DNA of 64,000 nucleotides from Bacillus sp. FJAT-25509 (GTDB taxonomy: Bacteria; Bacillota; Bacilli; Bacillales; Bacillaceae_G): contig NZ_LJIZ01000003.1 of NCBI RefSeq assembly GCF_001420605.1, positions 484,094 to 548,093 of the forward strand, in the 5' to 3' direction. This document shows, in pieces, positions 53,340 through 61,508 of this stretch. The position numbers and the translations under genes are program-made. The notes under the pieces were generated by a model. It was not told where the DNA came from. It saw nothing but the letters and a program-made list of their open reading frames with translations, and ran no database searches. Numbering within the stretch: the first letter of the stretch is position 1; every line of letters begins with the position of its first letter.

Positions 53340-53390
53340 TAAAAGGTGCCCCAATCGTCTAATGGACAATTGGGAACACCCTTTTAAATT
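53340..53390 (-). terminator. Terminator of ypsC
   Basis: GGTGTTCCCAATTGTC pairs with GACGATTGGGGCACC (minus strand) with a few mismatches, then a T-run; just past the stop. Confidence 0.85.
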
Positions 53391-53391
53391 T

Positions 53392-54543
53392 TTACTCTTC
53401 GATTTTTCTTGGAGGTCTTTTTCCAAAGTATTGATAGTAGTCAGTTTTAATGAAGCCATTAAATAATTTGCGTTTTTTTGTTGCAGGTTTACCGTAAAAT
53501 TGTTCAAATCCCTCATGACTAGTTAGTACATACGCTGACCATGTATCTAATTTTGTAAAAACATTCCCCATATCTGAATATAACTTTTCAACGTAAGGAC
53601 GATCGTTTAATCGCTCACCATATGGTGGGTTTGTAACAACATATCCATACTCAGATTTAGTAGTAAAGTCTTTTACTTGCATTTGTTTAAAAGCGATTGA
53701 ATCTGATAATCCAACTTCATCAGCATTCGCTTTTGAAACATTAATCATTCGATGATCAATATCTGATCCGATTATTTCAAGTTTTTGATCATAGTTTGCT
53801 AAGTCTTCTGCTTCTTGTCTTGCTTCATTCCATCTTTTTTTGCCGATCCAGTGCCAATCTTCAGACGCAAAGCTTCTAAACGATCCTGGAGCAATATTAT
53901 GTCCAATTAATGCAGCTTCAATTGGAATCGTACCAGATCCACAAAATGGATCAACAAAAGGTAAATCAGCATTCCAATTCGTTAGTAATACTAATGATGC
54001 AGCAAGTGTTTCTTTTAATGGTGCTTCACCTTGATCTACGCGATATCCTCTTTTATGTAAGCCTTCACGACCAGTAGTATCAATCGTTAATGTTACGATA
54101 TCTTTTAAAATAGAGACTTCCACTCGGAATAATGGACCATCTTCAATTAACATACCTTGAATATTTTGGATTGTTTTTAATTTATCAACAATTGCTTTTT
54201 TGACGATTGCTTGGCAATCTGATACTGAAAATAATTTTGATTTATGAGATTTTCCTGATACAGGAAATTGACCGTTTCTTGGTATAAACATATGCCAAGG
54301 TAAGGCTTTTGTTTTTTCAAATAATTCATCAAATGAGGTTGCCTTAAATTCACCAACACGAAGTTTCACTCGGTCAGCTGTTCTTAGCCACAAATTCGCT
54401 TTCACAATTCCAGCTTCATCCGCTTTAAATAATACTCGACCATTTTCAACTACTACATCTTCAAAACCTAGGCTTTTTATTTCTCTAGCGACTAGGGCTT
54501 CGATACCCATTGCAGCAGTAGCAATTAATGTATATTTCGCCAA
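53392..54543 (-). CDS. ypsC: THUMP-domain RNA methyltransferase, YpsC (RlmL/TrmN-like)
   Basis: 383 residues from TTG at 54543, chosen because AGGTGG precedes it at five bases and the start matches YpsC (AKYTLIATAAMGIEAL). The THUMP domain lies around 60-165, and the methyltransferase has DPFCGSGTIPIEAA and TNPPYGERL. It methylates guanines in 23S rRNA or tRNA with S-adenosylmethionine. It is followed by a strong terminator. rnpB lies just upstream on the same strand. Confidence 0.92.
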   Translation of the reverse strand: MAKYTLIATAAMGIEALVAREIKSLGFEDVVVENGRVLFKADEAGIVKANLWLRTADRVKLRVGEFKATSFDELFEKTKALPWHMFIPRNGQFPVSGKSHKSKLFSVSDCQAIVKKAIVDKLKTIQNIQGMLIEDGPLFRVEVSILKDIVTLTIDTTGREGLHKRGYRVDQGEAPLKETLAASLVLLTNWNADLPFVDPFCGSGTIPIEAALIGHNIAPGSFRSFASEDWHWIGKKRWNEARQEAEDLANYDQKLEIIGSDIDHRMINVSKANADEVGLSDSIAFKQMQVKDFTTKSEYGYVVTNPPYGERLNDRPYVEKLYSDMGNVFTKLDTWSAYVLTSHEGFEQFYGKPATKKRKLFNGFIKTDYYQYFGKRPPRKIEE

Positions 54544-54639
54544 TTTTACCACCTATCTCATTCAAATTAAGAATGAACTTTTCTTTTCATATTTTCATTT
54601 TAATTCCTATTTTCATTATGAACAATTTACGTCGAAATT

Positions 54640-54674
54640 ACAAAAAACTCTCCATATAATGAAGAGTTTTTATA
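54640..54674 (-). terminator. Terminator of rnpB
   Basis: AAAAACTCTTC/GGAGAGTTTTT stem with a T-run on the minus strand. Confidence 0.85.
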
Positions 54675-54685
54675 CAGTTTCATCA

Positions 54686-55091
54686 TTTCATATGTTCTGT
54701 AAGCCATGTTCTGTACCATTCGTACTGCAAGCGGCTCTCGCCTCGTACTACAAGGTGGTAATCATCTATCTACAGAATAATCTGTCCCTTTCTCAGTTCA
54801 ATTCCTTTGAAAGGATTCCCCTACCATAATTTGGGTTTCTCACTCGTGGGGTTTACCGCGTTCCACTCCTCTCATTTCTTCGAGGACTACGTCACTGTGG
54901 CACTTTAAAGGTAGTAGAACCATATCCGTAAAGGACTTAGGTCCGTTCCCTGCCGTTAGCTGATACACAGCTACCCTATCTTATGACTTCGATAGGCACG
55001 AACACTACAGCCATCGCAGGACTGTGCGAGCATGGACTTTCCTCAACAACGTCTAGCGTTGCAGCGATTACCCGAACATATTGAAACGAAC
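54686..55091 (-). ncRNA. rnpB: RNase P RNA, B type
   Basis: About 405 bases on the minus strand match the Bacillus B-type RNase P RNA: 5' GTTCGGGTAATCGCTGCA, then GAGGAAAGTCCATGCTCGCA, CTGACGGCAGGG-type and GTAGGGGAATCC-type blocks, and 3' GTACGAGGCGAGAGCCGCTT, ending ATGGCTTACAGAACA. The 5' and 3' ends pair (GTTC/GAAC). It is the catalytic part of the enzyme that matures tRNA 5' ends. It lies between gpsB and ypsC, as in B. subtilis. End positions are estimates of a few bases. Confidence 0.97.
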
Positions 55092-55157
55092 ATTTATTAG
55101 TATAGTAAATTATACTTAAGTTTGCAATGCTTTCTTAAAATATAAATTTAGTTAAAA

Positions 55158-55463
55158 TTATTCGAATAATTTACTTCCAAAAACATGCTTCTCTAAATTT
55201 GATAATCTTTTTAGAACATCAGTATTCGTATTATTAAAAGGTGATGGTGGAGGTGTAGCTGTGTTCTTTTGATCCTCCAACAATTTTTTATATTTTGCAT
55301 TTTCTTGTTGTAGGGCTACGATTTGATTTTGAAACGATTCATAATCTTTAATGATCGTGTCTAAGTATTGATCCACTTCCTCTTGATTATATCCTCGCAT
55401 CGAAACTTTAAACTCTTTATTTAGGATATCTTTTATACTTAGTTTTATTTTTGTTGCTTCCAT
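55158..55463 (-). CDS. gpsB: Cell-division protein GpsB
   Basis: 101 residues from the ATG at 55463 (GGGGTGACACAC before it). The DivIVA-like N-terminal motif is [21 protein letters not shown], then a coiled-coil ([19 protein letters not shown]), a Pro/Thr-rich linker ([11 protein letters not shown]) and a C-terminal helical [13 protein letters not shown]. GpsB links PBP1 to the division site and elongation machinery. Its partner gene ponA is at the end of this window. ypsA lies upstream on the same strand. Confidence 0.96.
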   Translation of the reverse strand: MEATKIKLSIKDILNKEFKVSMRGYNQEEVDQYLDTIIKDYESFQNQIVALQQENAKYKKLLEDQKNTATPPPSPFNNTNTDVLKRLSNLEKHVFGSKLFE

Positions 55464-55539
55464 GTGTGTCACCCCAAAACATTTAGAAATATTTACCTTC
55501 TATTTTTTCAAAGTCTTCATAAATTGTCAATTATCTATT

Positions 55540-56106
55540 CTATATTTCCCTATATTTATTATCATCATTCTCAAATGACTCTTCTGCAATCACTTGTAAA
55601 TCGTCAAATGTGATGATTTCTACAGGATAATTAAATAGTTCATTTTTCTTGTGTGCTAAATCATATAAATACCTAGGACTTCCTTCTTTTTCATTATCGT
55701 AAAATAAAATACATCCATCACTTTTACTAACTAAAAATTCATTTTTTGCTTTTAACTGTATTGGAGATTCGTATGGTTTTCTTGAAATTGAGTCGACGTG
55801 ATCTGCCCCAATTAAGATTTCATTATAATATTCTTTATTTGCTTCATTCCAATTTTTCTCTTGATCTTCGTAGGGTGTAAAAATACCCAGCTTTAACTCA
55901 GGATACTCAAGCTGAAGTTCGAATACTACTTCTGCGGCCCATAATTCGGTACCCATTTGCCCTGAAATAATAATCCATTCTAATTCATCTATAAATAAAA
56001 TTATTTTATTTTTTATTGCTTTTTTTATGTATTTAACTGCATCATGTTTATTCGAAAAAATTCCTAATTCAAATGATTTATAACCAGATATAAGTAGTAT
56101 CTTCAT
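55540..56106 (-). CDS. ypsA: SLOG-fold protein YpsA
   Basis: 188 residues of the DUF1273/YpsA family. The Rossmann-like start is MKILLISGYKSFELGIF, with FIISGQMGTELWAAEVV-like and EYNEILIGADHVD-like blocks, and a C-terminal NDDNKYREI. YpsA proteins are involved in cell division and have a nucleotide-binding SLOG fold. It is followed by gpsB after about 75 bases, and the same pair is seen in other bacilli. TGAGGTAAT precedes the ATG. Confidence 0.9.
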   Translation of the reverse strand: MKILLISGYKSFELGIFSNKHDAVKYIKKAIKNKIILFIDELEWIIISGQMGTELWAAEVVFELQLEYPELKLGIFTPYEDQEKNWNEANKEYYNEILIGADHVDSISRKPYESPIQLKAKNEFLVSKSDGCILFYDNEKEGSPRYLYDLAHKKNELFNYPVEIITFDDLQVIAEESFENDDNKYREI

Positions 56107-56787
56107 ATTACCTCACAATAATAAATTAGGAAGAACTAAAAGTTCTTCCACAAATTAAATTTTATTTTATTAAATACTCTGCTGTATTTCAAATATTTAG
56201 TAACAAATAAAAATTGTAAGTATAATTTTATCTCGCAAAAATCATTAATTTAAATAATATTCAAATGTAGAAATTTATATTGAGGGAATCTAATATTTAA
56301 CTTTACTTTAGTAGTCATTAGCTTAGTGGAAATCAACTATTAAGACAATTTAAGATCAATATTTCAATATTTGATTGCTGCTCATAGAGGATATTTTGTT
56401 CCCTTTTAGATTAGTTATTATGTTAGGAATATTATTGTTAAAATTTTTTCGTAGAAATTTTACTTAAGATAAAATTACATATAAGGCTTGTTTAAAACTA
56501 GTAAAAATAATTAATGTTAATGTAATTGTGAAAAAAAATAAAAAAAGTATTTTGTTCAAGTTTATCCTCTCCAATATCCTAAATATACTTTAATGTCAAC
56601 TTTTTTATTTTATTAGGTTTGAACATATTTCACAACAATAAAATTAATAATGATTAAAAGTTTAAATATTCTGATTTTTGCGAGTATATACAATGATTGC
56701 CGAAAACATTTTATTCCTTTAAAATGAGTTATGAAATCGTTTTAAATATAGATAAAATTTAGATTAATGCAATACAAGGAGTAAAAA
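56107..56787. other. Long AT-rich intergenic region
   Basis: About 680 bases, the largest gap in the window, between ypsA and the NagR-like gene. No frame with a start and ribosome binding site is credible. Several short A/T tracts and palindromes such as CAATATTTCAATATTTG were seen, none convincing. Position suggests that genes present in related genomes (yprA, yprB, cotD) are missing here. Confidence 0.5.
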
Positions 56788-57516
56788 ATGATTAACAAAA
56801 ATTCCCCAATACCAATTTATCATCAATTATTAGAATACATAAAATGTAAAATCGCATCAGGTGAATACCCCGCTGATGAATTAATTCCATCAGAAAGAGA
56901 GTTTTCAGAGAAATTCCAAATATCTCGCATGACCGTTCGACAAGCATTAAATAATTTAGTTCAAGAAGGAATTGTCTATAGGCAAAAAGGTAAAGGTACA
57001 TTTGTTAGTCGTCAACAAGTTGAAAAAAAAATTAGCAGATTAAATAGTTACACAGAAGAAATGATTGAAAGAGGTTTAAAACCAAGTAGTAGATTAATTC
57101 AATTTGATATCTTAAATTCTGATAAAGCATTATCTACTATACTTAAGATAAAAGAAAACGATCCCATTTATTTTATTAAACGAGTCCGATTAGCAGACTC
57201 AATTCCTATGTCGATTGAAAGTATTCATGTGTCATGTGATATAGCTCCAAACCTAAATCAAAGTGTTTTAGAAAAATCATTCTTTGATTATGTAAATGCC
57301 AATATTCCGGACCCTATTCAATATGCTGATCAATCGATTCAAGCTAGAATGCCTTCTGAAGAAGAAGCTCAATTATTAGAAATTCCGCCGAATTGTCCCG
57401 TATTAGCAATTTATCGTACAACCTATTTAAGAAGTGGCAAAGTTTTAGAATACGAATTGACTGTATACAGAGCGGACCGCTACAAGCTTGTACATTCTTT
57501 ATCTAGAAATGATTAA
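56788..57516 (+). CDS. GntR/HutC-family regulator, NagR-like
   Basis: 242 residues. The GntR helix-turn-helix (IPIYHQLLEYIKCKI, PSEREFSEKFQISRMTVRQA, GTFVSRQQVEKK) is followed by a UTRA/HutC effector domain (LNSYTEEMIERGLKPSSRL, RLADSIPMSIESIHV, YRADRYKLVHS). Similarity to NagR/YvoA of B. subtilis, which answers to glucosamine-6-phosphate derivatives, is strong along the whole length. nagA and nagB are not adjacent here. The gene is alone with its own terminator. AAGGAGTAAAAA precedes the ATG. Confidence 0.85.
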   Translation: MINKNSPIPIYHQLLEYIKCKIASGEYPADELIPSEREFSEKFQISRMTVRQALNNLVQEGIVYRQKGKGTFVSRQQVEKKISRLNSYTEEMIERGLKPSSRLIQFDILNSDKALSTILKIKENDPIYFIKRVRLADSIPMSIESIHVSCDIAPNLNQSVLEKSFFDYVNANIPDPIQYADQSIQARMPSEEEAQLLEIPPNCPVLAIYRTTYLRSGKVLEYELTVYRADRYKLVHSLSRND

Positions 57517-57545
57517 TAGTATAGAGATAAAAGTGTTATACAACG

Positions 57546-57575
57546 AAAAAAAGCCAGGGATTCCTGGCTTTTTTA
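57546..57575. terminator. Bidirectional terminator
   Basis: AAAAAAGCCAGG/CCTGGCTTTTTT stem, between the NagR-like gene and convergent yppG. Confidence 0.92.
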
Positions 57576-58364
57576 TTTGAAGAAAACACCAATTTGTTTA
57601 AATAGTCCGCCTACTTGATTCATGGTATTCATCATTTGACCCGCAGTAGACATCATTTTAGGGACATCGTACGAACCGGAACCATTTTTAAATTGATTTA
57701 ATATTGATGAAAACTGAAAAGATTGACCATTATTATTTTGTTGGTTTAATTTTTTTGGTTGAGTTGGATAAGGTGTACTTGGCGCAAACATTGGTGGAGT
57801 TGTAAATGGACCTTGTTGTAACATTTGTGCATGTTGAGGTTGCATGGAATACTGGTGATTTTGTGGGCTAGTTAAATAGTTCGTTTGATTACCAAATTGT
57901 GAAGGATTCATTGGCATATGTGGATATTGATTTTGCATCATCCCGAAATAATTAGGATCGTATTGATACCCTTGGTTATACGAAACAGCAGGATGTTGCA
58001 TTGAAAACTGTTGTGGTGCTGCATACTGGACTTGACTTAATTGACCATAACTACCAGTTTGTATTGATGGTCCCCCATAAGGAGATGGCTCAATCATCTG
58101 TGATTGTTGGATTGGTTGTGGTGGTTGTGTTAGTTGAGTTGACGGTGTATGTTGTGTCTGTTGCGATTGAACTGGTGGTTGTTGAGTATTAATAGTAGGA
58201 TTTTGGGAAAAAGGTTGAATTGTATTTCCATAGTAACGCTGATTTTCATTCGTTAATTGGTTCATTTCTGGATAATTAAAATTCTCATCAATCATTTGAT
58301 TTTGTTTTCTAAACCACTCAAAGCTGTTATCTGAATGATTTGGAGGAAACATTTGAGATCCCAT
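57573..58364 (-). CDS. yppG: YppG-family protein, Gln/Pro-rich
   Basis: 263 residues, longer than the ~125 of B. subtilis YppG. Residues 40-200 are Gln-, Pro- and Met-rich of low complexity (QQPPVQSQQTQHTPSTQLTQ). The C-terminus matches YppG: FSSILNQFKNGSGSYDVPKM, then a hydrophobic QVGGLFKQIGVFFK. It is thought to belong to the spore coat, though evidence is indirect. Extra length is due to the repeat region. The ATG follows GGATGTGAGAAT. Confidence 0.82.
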   Translation of the reverse strand: MGSQMFPPNHSDNSFEWFRKQNQMIDENFNYPEMNQLTNENQRYYGNTIQPFSQNPTINTQQPPVQSQQTQHTPSTQLTQPPQPIQQSQMIEPSPYGGPSIQTGSYGQLSQVQYAAPQQFSMQHPAVSYNQGYQYDPNYFGMMQNQYPHMPMNPSQFGNQTNYLTSPQNHQYSMQPQHAQMLQQGPFTTPPMFAPSTPYPTQPKKLNQQNNNGQSFQFSSILNQFKNGSGSYDVPKMMSTAGQMMNTMNQVGGLFKQIGVFFK

Positions 58365-58564
58365 ATTCTCACATCCATTATAAGTTTTCTCATTTATAAA
58401 TATGTTACAAATGCCTATTCTGTTACTTCTATTATCTTATGCGCTATTTGTCATAATATGTCGGAAGTTTAAATTTTTAAAAAAATTTAAATCTTAAATA
58501 TTTATGATACATTTTATATAGTTATACAAGTTGTTAATTAAATTTTAATGTTGGAGGGGTAATA

Positions 58565-58741
58565 ATGACTTTACAAGAATTAAAGAGCAAGTTTATTTCA
58601 TCAAAAAGTTTCGAACCAACTGACTTTAATCAATTAATGGACTTTTTACAACAAAATTACCTAAATGGTGAGGTTACTATTCAACATTACAGAGAATTAG
58701 TTAAAGAACTTGAACGTTTTGGCGCTTGTAAGCCAATTTAG
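58565..58741 (+). CDS. yppF: YppF-like small protein
   Basis: 58 residues, with MTLQELKSKFISSKSFEPTD at the start, IQHYRELVKELERFGACKPI at the end. Helical and acidic. It agrees with YppF family proteins of unknown role, and the place next to yppG fits. TTGGAGGGGTAATA precedes the ATG. It is too short for the usual length cut-off but has a terminator right after it. Confidence 0.8.
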   Translation: MTLQELKSKFISSKSFEPTDFNQLMDFLQQNYLNGEVTIQHYRELVKELERFGACKPI

Positions 58742-58766
58742 TAAACGGGAATATTAATATTATAAG

Positions 58767-58816
58767 AAATAAAGCGATACACATTTACTAAATTGTAAAA
58801 GTGTATCGCTTTATTT
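58767..58816 (+). terminator. Terminator of yppF
   Basis: AAATAAAGCGATACAC/GTGTATCGCTTTATTT stem with extended pairing, 25 bases past the stop. Confidence 0.9.
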
Positions 58817-58877
58817 AATTCCTTTTATTTACTTATACCTTCATTCAAATCAAACATCTTCTACTTATATATGATTA

Positions 58878-59129
58878 TTAAATGTTAAATGCTAATTGTC
58901 TTCCTAAAAATGGTGTTGAAATCCAACTACCACCCTCTTTTGCTTGACTTACTTTCTTTTCAAAATGATGAAGATGCACTGTTGTTGACTGGATCTTATT
59001 TAAAAGTGAATTCTTTTCTTCATCACACTTTTGATCAATTCTTAAAGCTAAGGAGTGCTCAATAAATTCAACCTCATTTAAAAATTCATCAATAGCACGA
59101 AAAAAATCTTCTCTTTGAATTAACTCCAT
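58878..59129 (-). CDS. Small helical protein in the yppD/yppE position
   Basis: 83 residues from the ATG at 59129 (GAGGAG ten bases upstream). Helical and charged (REDFFRAIDEFLNEVEFIEH), with STTVHLHHFEKKVSQAK in the middle and a WISTPFLGRQLAFNI tail. The size and position are like those of YppD, but I cannot recognise the sequence. Role unknown. Confidence 0.6.
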   Translation of the reverse strand: MELIQREDFFRAIDEFLNEVEFIEHSLALRIDQKCDEEKNSLLNKIQSTTVHLHHFEKKVSQAKEGGSWISTPFLGRQLAFNI

Positions 59130-59333
59130 ACAGTTCAACTCCTCTTCCTAATTTTCTAAATTTTCTTTACAAAATAAATTCAACAACAGTTCATCTACCT
59201 CCTTCTTCACTGACAAAACTAGAACTATTTCGCTAAACAAAGTGAATAAAGGTATTTTCATCTATAATTTCGACAAAAAAACTTGTAACGTGGAACAGAA
59301 TTGGGAAAGGTATATTACATGGAGGTGTTTCAA

Positions 59334-59435
59334 ATGGCAAAAAACAAAAATGAAAAAAAGAAAAAGCAAGAAAAAAGTAAAAGTCAACAAACTGGTAATC
59401 CAAAATTAGATGGTCCTAATTTCCCTGCTACATAA
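59334..59435 (+). CDS. sspM: Small acid-soluble spore protein SspM-like
   Basis: 33 residues: a Lys-rich start (MAKNKNEKKKKQEKSKSQQ) and PKLDGPNFPAT at the end. The end resembles KLGGPNRPST of B. subtilis SspM as I remember it, and sspM lies at the same place (between yppD and yppC) there. It would be made in the forespore under sigmaG; CATCTATA at 59259-59266 resembles a sigmaG -10 region, but a matching -35 was not found. ATGGAGGTGTTTCAA precedes the ATG. Confidence 0.72.
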   Translation: MAKNKNEKKKKQEKSKSQQTGNPKLDGPNFPAT

Positions 59436-59486
59436 ATGTTGGGACACAATCGATTTGATTGACATTATTTCTATAAAATTTAAATG

Positions 59487-59519
59487 AAAAAAGCTAGCAT
59501 TTATGTGCTAGCTTTTTTC
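59487..59519 (+). terminator. Terminator of sspM
   Basis: AAAAAAGCTAGCA/TGCTAGCTTTTTT-type stem with a T-run. Confidence 0.9.
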
Positions 59520-59744
59520 AGAGTGTTGAAATATAAATCGGTCATTAATGAAAATGTACAATAAGTGAACAATGTATTAATGAATATAATATTCATTTTT
59601 GGAAGATCTCGAGGCTCAAGAATCTCGCCCCATGAAAAACGAGCAACCTGTAGTGGAAATCAATATCACACTACTCCTTTTACGAAAATTTGGTACTTAG
59701 TTGATAAGATCGTTTTTCAACAGCGTGAAAAACAGCTAGCATTA

Positions 59745-60752
59745 TTATTGAAAAATCGATTTCAATTTTAACAACGAACTAAGCAGCTCTTGCTTAATTA
59801 AAAAAGTTTCCTTAAAACTATCCCCACTCGTAACTACTTCAATTTCATACCATTCATTTAAAATTTTACTATTTGTGTACCAATCATCCTCAACAGTTCG
59901 TGTGTGAGGGATGATTGGATAGACATCTCTTAATTTCGGATTATTTGAGCTTGTAATTCCAACTAACCCTTCGTAATCACTTCTACTGCCTGTGTGAATA
60001 GTTTGCGTAGCAAAATCGATAAACTCATTGTGTAAATCTTCATGAAACAAAATAGAATATAGTTGTTTCCCAATTTGAATCCTTTTCGATAAATCTTCAA
60101 ATTGGAAAACAACAAGTCCATATAGTTCCCCATTACTTGATGGAAATATAACATAACTAAGTTTTAATTGTTCCTGGAGTTTAAATGCTAAAGAATTAAA
60201 AACTTCACTTTTAAAAAATTTATTTTGAATGACAGGTCTTTCAATCATATTTTGTTCGTTAATGATCAATGAATAGACCAGTCTTTTCTTATCTCGATCC
60301 GTCCAATATTTCTCCCATTCAATTTCCATAAAACTAGATACTGAAAAATATTTCAATAGGTAAAATAATGGCTTATTTTTTACTTTTGAATATTCAAAAA
60401 GAAGTAACTGTGGAAATGCATCTAAAAAAATAATCCAATTTGCACGTTCATACGTCATAAAAAGCTGTTTTCTTTGTTTTACACTTAGTCCATTAATGAA
60501 TATTTCATTTTCCAAATCAGTCATGTTATAGCCTGCATTACGTGATACCATACTTGCAAGAAAAGACCACTCTATTTCACTGTTTCTTAAAAAATATTCT
60601 TGGTATGCAATCGTTCTGGAAATATTATCAGCATTATATTTAACTGTTTCTTTCTTTATTAAATCAATAAGTTTTGCTTCTTCATGTGATAAATTGTGAT
60701 CTTCTCTTCTTTTTTTTATGAAACCTTTCCAGCTTTCATGGTTTGCATTCAT
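59745..60752 (-). CDS. yppC: DUF2515 protein, YppC
   Basis: 335 residues, a soluble protein of the DUF2515/YppC family. Helical parts are NADNISRTIAYQEYFLRNSE and WSFLASMVSRNAGYNMTDLE, the latter highly conserved. Function is unknown. It is divergent from recU, as in B. subtilis. GGGGTGAGTCA precedes the ATG. Confidence 0.88.
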   Translation of the reverse strand: MNANHESWKGFIKKRREDHNLSHEEAKLIDLIKKETVKYNADNISRTIAYQEYFLRNSEIEWSFLASMVSRNAGYNMTDLENEIFINGLSVKQRKQLFMTYERANWIIFLDAFPQLLLFEYSKVKNKPLFYLLKYFSVSSFMEIEWEKYWTDRDKKRLVYSLIINEQNMIERPVIQNKFFKSEVFNSLAFKLQEQLKLSYVIFPSSNGELYGLVVFQFEDLSKRIQIGKQLYSILFHEDLHNEFIDFATQTIHTGSRSDYEGLVGITSSNNPKLRDVYPIIPHTRTVEDDWYTNSKILNEWYEIEVVTSGDSFKETFLIKQELLSSLLKLKSIFQ

Positions 60753-60786
60753 TGACTCACCCCAAGCAATCTGGTATTTTTTTACA

Positions 60787-60800
60787 CGAACATCTGTTTT
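60787..60800 (+). promoter_or_regulatory. SOS-like box in the recU promoter
   Basis: CGAACATCTGTTTT matches the B. subtilis LexA box CGAACRNRYGTTYC at all but two defined positions. It lies between a possible -35 element (TACACG at 60783, spacer 17) and TATAAT (60806-60811), where repressor binding would block RNA polymerase. LexA control is inferred. Confidence 0.45.
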
Positions 60801-60805
60801 AGTGC

Positions 60806-60811
60806 TATAAT
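60806..60811 (+). promoter_or_regulatory. -10 element of the recU-ponA promoter
   Basis: TATAAT, followed by a leader of about 30 bases to the AAGGTGGAG ribosome binding site of recU. The -35 element is weak. Confidence 0.6.
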
Positions 60812-60846
60812 ACGAGTTGTATGTAAATTAAGGTGGAGTTGGTTTT

Positions 60847-61458
60847 ATGACAATAAGTTATCCAAATCGAAGAAATAATGTAGTTCAAAAAAGTCAAAAA
60901 AATAACGAAATACAAGTAAAATCAAATAATACTTATAGTAATCGCGGAATGTCACTTGAAGATGATTTAAATGCTACTAATACGTATTATTTATCAAATA
61001 ACATCGCAAACATACATAAAAAACCAACACCTGTACAAATCGTAAAAGTAGACTATCCAAAAAGAAGCGCTGCAGTTATTAGAGAGGCCTATTTTAAACA
61101 GCCTTCAACAACCGACTATAATGGCATCTATAAAGGGAAGTATATTGATTTTGAAGCCAAGGAAACGAATAATAAGACTAGTTTTCCTTTACAAAATTTC
61201 CATTTACACCAAATAGAGCATATGGAAAATGTACTGAATCACGGTGGAATTTCGTTTGTCATATTAAAATTTTCATTATATAATGAAATTTATTTTATGA
61301 AAGCAACTGATATTCTTACCTTTTGGAAAAGGCAAACAGATGGTGGAAGAAAATCAATATCTAGAGAAGAATGCAAAGAGTATGGAACGTTACTTAAACC
61401 AAGTTATCCAATCATTGTTCCTTACTTAAAATGTATCGATGAACTTTTTGTAATTTAA
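60847..61458 (+). CDS. recU: Holliday junction resolvase RecU
   Basis: 203 residues, the normal RecU length. Active-site blocks are [34 protein letters not shown] (Asp and Glu metal ligands) and [14 protein letters not shown]. RecU cuts recombination junctions and helps chromosome segregation. It is the first gene of an operon with ponA, 50 bases away. AAGGTGGAGTTGGTTTT precedes the ATG. Confidence 0.95.
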   Translation: MTISYPNRRNNVVQKSQKNNEIQVKSNNTYSNRGMSLEDDLNATNTYYLSNNIANIHKKPTPVQIVKVDYPKRSAAVIREAYFKQPSTTDYNGIYKGKYIDFEAKETNNKTSFPLQNFHLHQIEHMENVLNHGGISFVILKFSLYNEIYFMKATDILTFWKRQTDGGRKSISREECKEYGTLLKPSYPIIVPYLKCIDELFVI

Positions 61459-61508
61459 TATTTTAATAAATTCATTAAGTTCATTTGAAAGGCAGGAGAA
61501 ACAAAAAA

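Noticed and set aside
59565..59771. 68-residue plus-strand ORF between sspM and yppC
   Set aside because: Starts GTG without a ribosome binding site and overlaps the 3' end of yppC. Could be a gene relic, but nothing supports expression. The gap 59520-59744 is otherwise empty.
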